DNA from: JAUVXJ01 sp034430275
Lineage (GTDB): Bacteria; Chloroflexota; Anaerolineae; UBA7937; B3-Chlor
Reading direction: 5' to 3'
Assembly: GCA_034430275.1 (NCBI GenBank)
Contig: DAOUEW010000351.1
Span: 1-10,599 of the forward strand
DNA length: 10,599 bases
The notes beneath the pieces are model-generated. The model did no database searches, was not told the origin of the DNA, and saw only the letters and a list, made by a program, of their open reading frames with translations. Every line of letters begins with the position of its first letter. Positions within the stretch are counted from its first letter, which is position 1. This document shows positions 6,869 to 10,599 of the stretch, one piece after another. The translations under genes were made by a program, and so were the position numbers.

Positions 6869-7850
6869 GGTCCTCTCCCTCCGCCGTGCCCTCCAGTGCC
6901 ACGCCACCAAGGAAGGCTTTCAGCAAGGTGTCTGCGGCCGTGTAGGGGTCTATCGTCCGATCCGCGATCCCTTGGGTCAGCGAATCCCACTCCTTCGCCC
7001 ACACCCGCTCCATGAGTCGGTCCAGCAACTCCTGGCCCAATATGCGTCTCAGCTCGTCCTCCGCCAGGCTCTTCTTGCGCACGAACAACTGGCCGCTGCC
7101 TTCCAGATGTGCCAGGTGGCGCTCCACGGCATCGGCCAGGACAGCCGCTCCCTCGCCTTGCAGAGCGATGGTCTTCAAGAGGGGAGGTCGCCAGTCCCGC
7201 CCACAGTTGCCCTCCCCCATGTCCAACATCATCTGCATGGTCAGGTAGGTCCTTTCTGCACCATCCCGATCTGCTTTGTTGACCACGAAGATGTCGGCGA
7301 TCTCGAAGAGTCCTGCCTTGATGGCCTGGATGTCGTCACCGAGACCTGGGGCATCGACCACGATCACCGTATGGGCCGCGCGCGCAATCTCCACCTCCGA
7401 CTGCCCTGCGCCCACCGTCTCTACCATCACCAGGTCGCTGCCGAAGGCATCCAGCACCTTGATGGCGTCCCCCGTGGCCCGGGCTAGGCCGCCAAGCTGT
7501 CCCCTGGAGGCCATACTCCGGATGAAGATGCCTTCGTCGGTACTGAGTTTCTGCATGCGGATACGATCTCCGAGCAGCGCACCGCCGCTGAAGGGACTGG
7601 TGGGGTCCACCGCGATGATCCCCACAGTCTTGCCACGGGATCTGAACTCCTTGGCCAGCTCGTAGACTAGCGTGCTCTTGCCAGTTCCGGGGGAGCCGGT
7701 CACTCCGACGATGTGGGCCCGACCTGTGTGGGGGTAGAGAGCGGCAATCGCTGCCCGAGCAGGCGGGCCGCCGTCCTCCATCAAGGTCACGAGCTGTGCA
7801 GCAGCCCTGCGATCGCCGGACAATAGACGGTCAACTAGATCCAGATTCAA
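6855..7850 (-). CDS. meaB: MeaB/ArgK-family GTPase, chaperone of B12-dependent acyl-CoA mutase
   Basis: This 331-residue G3E-type P-loop GTPase assists methylmalonyl-CoA mutase and related enzymes: it gates loading of adenosylcobalamin and protects or reactivates the mutase. Motifs: Walker A 'GSPGTGKST' (52-60), the family signature 'VDPTSPFSGGALLGDRIRM' (81-99), switch region 'ETVGAGQSE' (144-152), 'PGLGDDIQAIKAG' (168-180) and base-specificity 'NKAD' (191-194). The C-terminal helical dimerisation part is complete. The TTG start overlaps the TGA stop of the upstream cobalamin-binding gene as TTGA (7850-7847), so it is translationally coupled to its likely partner. The old name ArgK reflects a mistaken transport role. 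Confidence 0.94.
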   Translation of the reverse strand: MNLDLVDRLLSGDRRAAAQLVTLMEDGGPPARAAIAALYPHTGRAHIVGVTGSPGTGKSTLVYELAKEFRSRGKTVGIIAVDPTSPFSGGALLGDRIRMQKLSTDEGIFIRSMASRGQLGGLARATGDAIKVLDAFGSDLVMVETVGAGQSEVEIARAAHTVIVVDAPGLGDDIQAIKAGLFEIADIFVVNKADRDGAERTYLTMQMMLDMGEGNCGRDWRPPLLKTIALQGEGAAVLADAVERHLAHLEGSGQLFVRKKSLAEDELRRILGQELLDRLMERVWAKEWDSLTQGIADRTIDPYTAADTLLKAFLGGVALEGTAEGEDHDPR

Positions 7851-8248
7851 TTCTTCTTCACGTGTTCCTTGATGAATCCTGCGATCTCCTCCGACGATGC
7901 ACCAGGACCGAAGATGCCTATGACGCCCATCTCCTTGAGAGCTGGCACGTCCTCATCGGGGATGATCCCTCCTGCGAGGAAGACGACGTCGCCCAGACCC
8001 TTCTCCCTGGCCAACTCCAGTATCCTGGGGAGTAAAGTCATGTGGGCTCCGGAGAGGATGCTGAGACCGATAACGTCCACGTCTTCCTGCAAGGCAGCGG
8101 TGACGACCATCTCCGGTGTCTGCCTCAGTCCAGTGTAGATGACCTCCATGCCGGCGTCCCGCAACATGCGGGCCACGACTTTGACTCCTCTGTCATGCCC
8201 ATCCAGACCTGGCTTGGCGACCAGTACCCGAATCTTCTTCTGCGGCAT
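7847..8248 (-). CDS. Cobalamin-binding small subunit of acyl-CoA mutase (methylmalonyl-CoA mutase C-terminal domain type)
   Basis: This 133-residue flavodoxin-like B12-binding domain carries the signature 'DGHDRG' (16-21) with the lower axial ligand His18, then 'SILSGAH' (63-69) and 'AGGIIPDED' (92-100). These bind the nucleotide loop and tail of cobalamin. The length matches free-standing mutase small subunits, which pair with a separate TIM-barrel subunit to interconvert methylmalonyl- and succinyl-CoA, or isobutyryl/2-hydroxyisobutyryl homologues. No large subunit is in the window, so the exact substrate is open. ATG at 8248 is chosen because AGGAGGG (8259-8253) lies just upstream; longer in-frame starts to 8314 would run into the promoter. 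It is the first gene of the six-gene operon. Confidence 0.92.
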   Translation of the reverse strand: MPQKKIRVLVAKPGLDGHDRGVKVVARMLRDAGMEVIYTGLRQTPEMVVTAALQEDVDVIGLSILSGAHMTLLPRILELAREKGLGDVVFLAGGIIPDEDVPALKEMGVIGIFGPGASSEEIAGFIKEHVKKN

Positions 8249-8252
8249 AGAT

Positions 8253-8259
8253 CCCTCCT
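8253..8259 (-). promoter_or_regulatory. Ribosome-binding site fixing the start of the cobalamin-binding gene
   Basis: AGGAGGG on the minus strand, four bases before the ATG at 8248. It decides against longer in-frame starts and lies about 20 nt into the predicted transcript. Confidence 0.75.
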
Positions 8260-8285
8260 GAGGCACATCGCGCACGCCGACTACG

Positions 8286-8314
8286 ATTATAGCGCAGGAG
8301 GACTCAGTTGCCAA
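8286..8314 (-). promoter_or_regulatory. Promoter of the B12/MeaB operon
   Basis: On the minus strand TTGGCA (8314-8309; 5 of 6 to consensus) is followed by a 17-nt spacer and a perfect TATAAT (8291-8286). Transcription should start near 8279, about 31 nt before the ATG. The -35 box overlaps the -35 box of the divergent DUF3786 promoter. Confidence 0.8.
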
Positions 8315-8336
8315 TCGCTTTTCGCTCCACTATAAT
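8308..8336 (+). promoter_or_regulatory. Promoter of the DUF3786 gene
   Basis: TTGCCA (8308-8313; 5 of 6 to consensus), a 17-nt spacer and a perfect TATAAT (8331-8336). The expected start falls at about 8343-8344, on the ATG itself. It shares its -35 bases with the minus-strand operon promoter. Confidence 0.8.
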
Positions 8337-8343
8337 GGCGTAC

Positions 8344-8979
8344 ATGCTGAGCACAGAGAAGAAGTGGCTCGACTACTCCCTCCCAGTCATGGAGGAGATG
8401 CAGAAAGAACTGGCCGCAGAAGATCCGGTCGTCCTCGCTGCGCGTACGGGCACGCGTTTCGTGAAACGGGGCGAGGGCCAAGGGCATTTCAACCTCGACT
8501 ACATAGGCCAGACCTACCACATCACCTTTCCCGGCTTCGAAGCACGCGATGCACGTACGGATGCGGAGTGCTGGGCAGGACTACGTTTCCTCTTCTTGCA
8601 CTATTTCCAGAAGGCTGATGGAACACCCCTCGCTCATCGATGGGTCGCCTATCGAGAGCTCCCGGATGGCATGTTCTACTTCCATGCTTTCCAGGGCTAC
8701 ACGCGGGCGCGCCTGATCAAAGCCTTTGCCAACGATCTGGCCAGGTTCGGGGATGCCTCGTCCAAGGCAGGAGGAGAACCGTTGTCCCACGGCGATGCGA
8801 GCTTCCTGTTCCACGCCTTGCCCCGCGTGCCTTTGGCCGTCGTCTACTGGTATGGGGACGACGAGTTTCCCCCCAACGCCGACGTGCTCTTCGACGCCTC
8901 GGCTGGTCGGTACCTATCAACCGATGGGTTGGCCGTGCTGGGCAGAGAGCTGTGCAGCAAGATCATCCGTGACGCTTAG
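8344..8979 (+). CDS. DUF3786-domain protein
   Basis: This 211-residue soluble protein matches the DUF3786 pattern as I recall it: 'LRFLFLHYFQKADGTPL' (80-96) with 'WVAYRELPDGMFYFHAF' (100-116), then 'FLFHALPRVPLAVVYWYGDDEFP' (about 154-176) and 'ADVLFDASAGRYLSTDGL' (179-196). The family has no assigned reaction. It occurs in anaerobes, sometimes fused to an iron-sulfur domain like that of corrinoid proteins; no such domain is present here. ATG at 8344 is chosen because the -10 box ends 7 nt before it, implying a leaderless mRNA. ATG at 8335 lies inside the -10 box, and TTG at 8308 inside the -35. The gene is divergent from the B12-binding and MeaB operon and 18 nt upstream of the subtilase gene. 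Function unknown. Confidence 0.82.
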   Translation: MLSTEKKWLDYSLPVMEEMQKELAAEDPVVLAARTGTRFVKRGEGQGHFNLDYIGQTYHITFPGFEARDARTDAECWAGLRFLFLHYFQKADGTPLAHRWVAYRELPDGMFYFHAFQGYTRARLIKAFANDLARFGDASSKAGGEPLSHGDASFLFHALPRVPLAVVYWYGDDEFPPNADVLFDASAGRYLSTDGLAVLGRELCSKIIRDA

Positions 8980-8997
8980 AGACCCATCAGCAGGTCG

Positions 8998-10593
8998 ATG
9001 AAGCACTATCTGTCACCCACCTTGCTCGTGGCCGTCCTCCTGGGGTTTGCTGTGGTGTCGTCCAGTGCTGCGCCCGGCGAATCTAGCAGCCCCCAAGACT
9101 CAACGGGTCTGGAGCAGACCGTCTCCTTCCCCGCCTACAGGCCCGGGCAAGTCCTGGTCAAGTTCCGCACGCAGGTGGAGCAGGACGAAAGTGCCCAGGC
9201 TTTGGCCAGCTACGATCTTCCCGTGCTCGAGAACCTTCGTGAACTAGATGTGCTGCGGGTGGCAGTGGCCGCGGGTGAAGAGCAGGCCATGGTGCAGACC
9301 TTGCTGCAGGACCCCCGAGTAGAATACGCCGAACTCGACTACGCTGTTCACGCCACGATCATACCCAATGACACGAGCTATAGCCTCCAGTGGGGACCTG
9401 ACAAGATACATGCTCCAACCGCCTGGGACCTGTTCACTGGCACCTCTGACATCGTCATCGCCATCGTGGACACAGGAGTGGACCTGAATCACCCAGACCT
9501 CAACGACAAGATCGTGCCAGGCTGGGATTTCATCGGAGACGACCCCTACGCCCAGGATGACCACGGCCACGGCAGTCACGTGGCCGGGATCGCCGCAGCC
9601 GAGACCGACAACGAACGGGGGGTTGCCGGCATCTCCTGGGGAGCGTGCATCATGCCCGTCAAAGTCCTCGACAAGAACGGCGATGGCTACTACAGCGACG
9701 TGGCGAAAGGTGTGCGCTACGCCTGCAACCACGGGGCGCAGATCATCAACCTCAGCCTTGGAGGATCCAACCCCTCGAATACCCTGCGAGACGCGGTGGA
9801 ACATGTATACCAGAATGGCTGTCTGATGATCGCCGCCGCCGGCAACGACGCGGACAGCGTGGACTACCCCGCCAGGTATCCCGAGGTTATGGCCGTGGCA
9901 GCCACCAATCAGAAGGACAACCGCGCATCCTTCTCAGACTACGGCCCTGAGATCGACGTGGCCGCCCCAGGTGTGGACATCTATAGCACCGTCTGGAACC
10001 CACCGGATATCCACACCTATGGCTGGAAGCAGGGCACCTCCATGGCCGCACCTTTCGTAGCAGGGGAAGCCGCCCTCATCTGGTCGCTGTGTCCTCAGTT
10101 CACCAACGTCGAGGTCCGGAGTATCATCGAGAGCACGGCCACCGACCGAGGTGCGGCGGGCTGGGATAGGTATTACGGCTGGGGCCGCATCGACGTCGCC
10201 GAGGCACTGGGAGCCACCGTACCCTCACCCATCCTCACCGTCGACAAAGAGGAGATGCTCTTCCTGGCCGATGCCACTACGGGGCCTTGGCCTCAGACGC
10301 TGCTCGTGGGCAACGGAGCTACGTGTGGATCCCTGGATTGGACTGCGGACGAGGGCGAGACTTGGGTGGAGGCTAACCCCGACACTGGTCAGGCCTCTCC
10401 ATCGGAGCCTGCTCTGGTGTCAATCTCTGTAGACAAGTCGGGGTTAACCCAGGGCCAGACCCACACCACGACGATCACCGTGAGCAGCTCTACGCCGGGC
10501 GTCTTGGAAAGCCCACAGGTCGTGGACGTGCAGTTCGTCTACTCCGACCAGCCCCTGCAAAGAATCGTGCTCCCTCTCGCGATGCGTAGATGA
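8998..10593 (+). CDS. Secreted subtilisin-like serine protease (S8) with propeptide and C-terminal BACON-like domain
   Basis: This 531-residue precursor is complete. Residues 1-24 form a signal peptide (Lys-2, hydrophobic core 'LLVAVLLGFAVV', cleavage near 'SSSAA'). Residues about 43-118 are a fervidolysin/I9-like propeptide ('YRPGQVLVKF' ... 'DPRVEYAELDYAV') that should fold and inhibit the enzyme until cleaved. The catalytic domain (about 125-405) has the full triad: Asp158 ('IVDTGVD'), His191 ('HGSHVAG') and Ser348 ('GTSMAAP'), plus oxyanion Asn283 ('AAAGND'). Residues about 411-515 form an Ig-like domain resembling BACON ('LTVDKEEMLFLADA' ... 'TTTITVSSS'). The protein ends 'IVLPLAMRR', a short hydrophobic-basic tail. 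The ribosome-binding site is weak, so translation may depend on the DUF3786 gene 18 nt upstream. It is likely an extracellular endopeptidase for protein scavenging. Confidence 0.95.
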   Translation: MKHYLSPTLLVAVLLGFAVVSSSAAPGESSSPQDSTGLEQTVSFPAYRPGQVLVKFRTQVEQDESAQALASYDLPVLENLRELDVLRVAVAAGEEQAMVQTLLQDPRVEYAELDYAVHATIIPNDTSYSLQWGPDKIHAPTAWDLFTGTSDIVIAIVDTGVDLNHPDLNDKIVPGWDFIGDDPYAQDDHGHGSHVAGIAAAETDNERGVAGISWGACIMPVKVLDKNGDGYYSDVAKGVRYACNHGAQIINLSLGGSNPSNTLRDAVEHVYQNGCLMIAAAGNDADSVDYPARYPEVMAVAATNQKDNRASFSDYGPEIDVAAPGVDIYSTVWNPPDIHTYGWKQGTSMAAPFVAGEAALIWSLCPQFTNVEVRSIIESTATDRGAAGWDRYYGWGRIDVAEALGATVPSPILTVDKEEMLFLADATTGPWPQTLLVGNGATCGSLDWTADEGETWVEANPDTGQASPSEPALVSISVDKSGLTQGQTHTTTITVSSSTPGVLESPQVVDVQFVYSDQPLQRIVLPLAMRR

Positions 10594-10599
10594 GCCCCT

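Noticed and set aside
8900..8997. Separate promoter for the subtilase gene
   Set aside because: No convincing -10/-35 pair found before 8998; co-transcription from the DUF3786 promoter is the simpler reading.
9244..9804. 186-codon minus-strand open frame inside the subtilase gene
   Set aside because: Antisense shadow of the S8 catalytic domain, Val/His/Gly-rich with no recognisable domain.
1..10599. Defence island, CRISPR array, toxin-antitoxin pair, insertion sequence or phage genes
   Set aside because: No direct-repeat arrays, transposase or integrase motifs, or small paired genes of that kind; every sizeable gene falls in a metabolic, repair, regulatory, protease or DUF family.

Overview
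The window (10,599 nt, GC-rich, densely coding) looks like chromosomal DNA of an anaerobic or thermophile-type bacterium, most likely Chloroflexota (Anaerolineae or a relative). The assignment is inferred. Both secreted proteases at the window ends carry a short 'LPL-x-[ML]-[RK]' element of the kind I associate with exported Chloroflexota proteins. A DUF3786 gene sits beside cobalamin-dependent acyl-CoA mutase parts, and the mixed housekeeping operon suits the same group. I see no rRNA, tRNA, CRISPR array, insertion sequence or phage gene.

Left part (1-2400). The 3' part of a papain-like (C1A) secreted protease gene runs off the left edge on the + strand; it carries an InlB-type repeat domain and a MAM-like C-terminal domain. 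A 385-nt convergent spacer with several hairpins separates it from a minus-strand gene for a CBS-CBS-ACT (AcuB-like) regulatory protein, which has its own promoter.

Middle (2401-3839). A minus-strand PaaI-type hotdog thioesterase gene lies divergent to a + strand class I SAM methyltransferase gene with a TATAAT promoter. The methyltransferase gene ends tail-to-tail, with a 16-nt overlap, against the last gene of the large operon.

Right part (3824-8248). A tightly packed six-gene minus-strand operon reads, in order of transcription: cobalamin-binding small subunit of an acyl-CoA mutase, MeaB GTPase, GNAT acetyltransferase, ribose-phosphate pyrophosphokinase, endonuclease V, Sir2 deacylase. 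Genes overlap or lie 11-25 nt apart, and two of the genes start at TTG. The operon joins B12-dependent acyl-CoA rearrangement, PRPP synthesis, repair of deaminated DNA, and an acetyltransferase with a deacylase.

Right edge (8286-10593). The operon promoter is back-to-back with a promoter for a DUF3786 gene on the + strand. The two promoters share one overlapping -35 box and have identical 17-nt spacers, and the DUF3786 mRNA appears to be leaderless. A complete secreted subtilisin-like (S8) protease gene follows 18 nt later.

Most genes belong to known families. The points most worth checking are the symmetric shared -35 promoter, the link between DUF3786 and the B12/MeaB genes, and the acu-like set of acetyltransferase, CBS-ACT protein and deacylase. 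I found no clear defence or mobile system.
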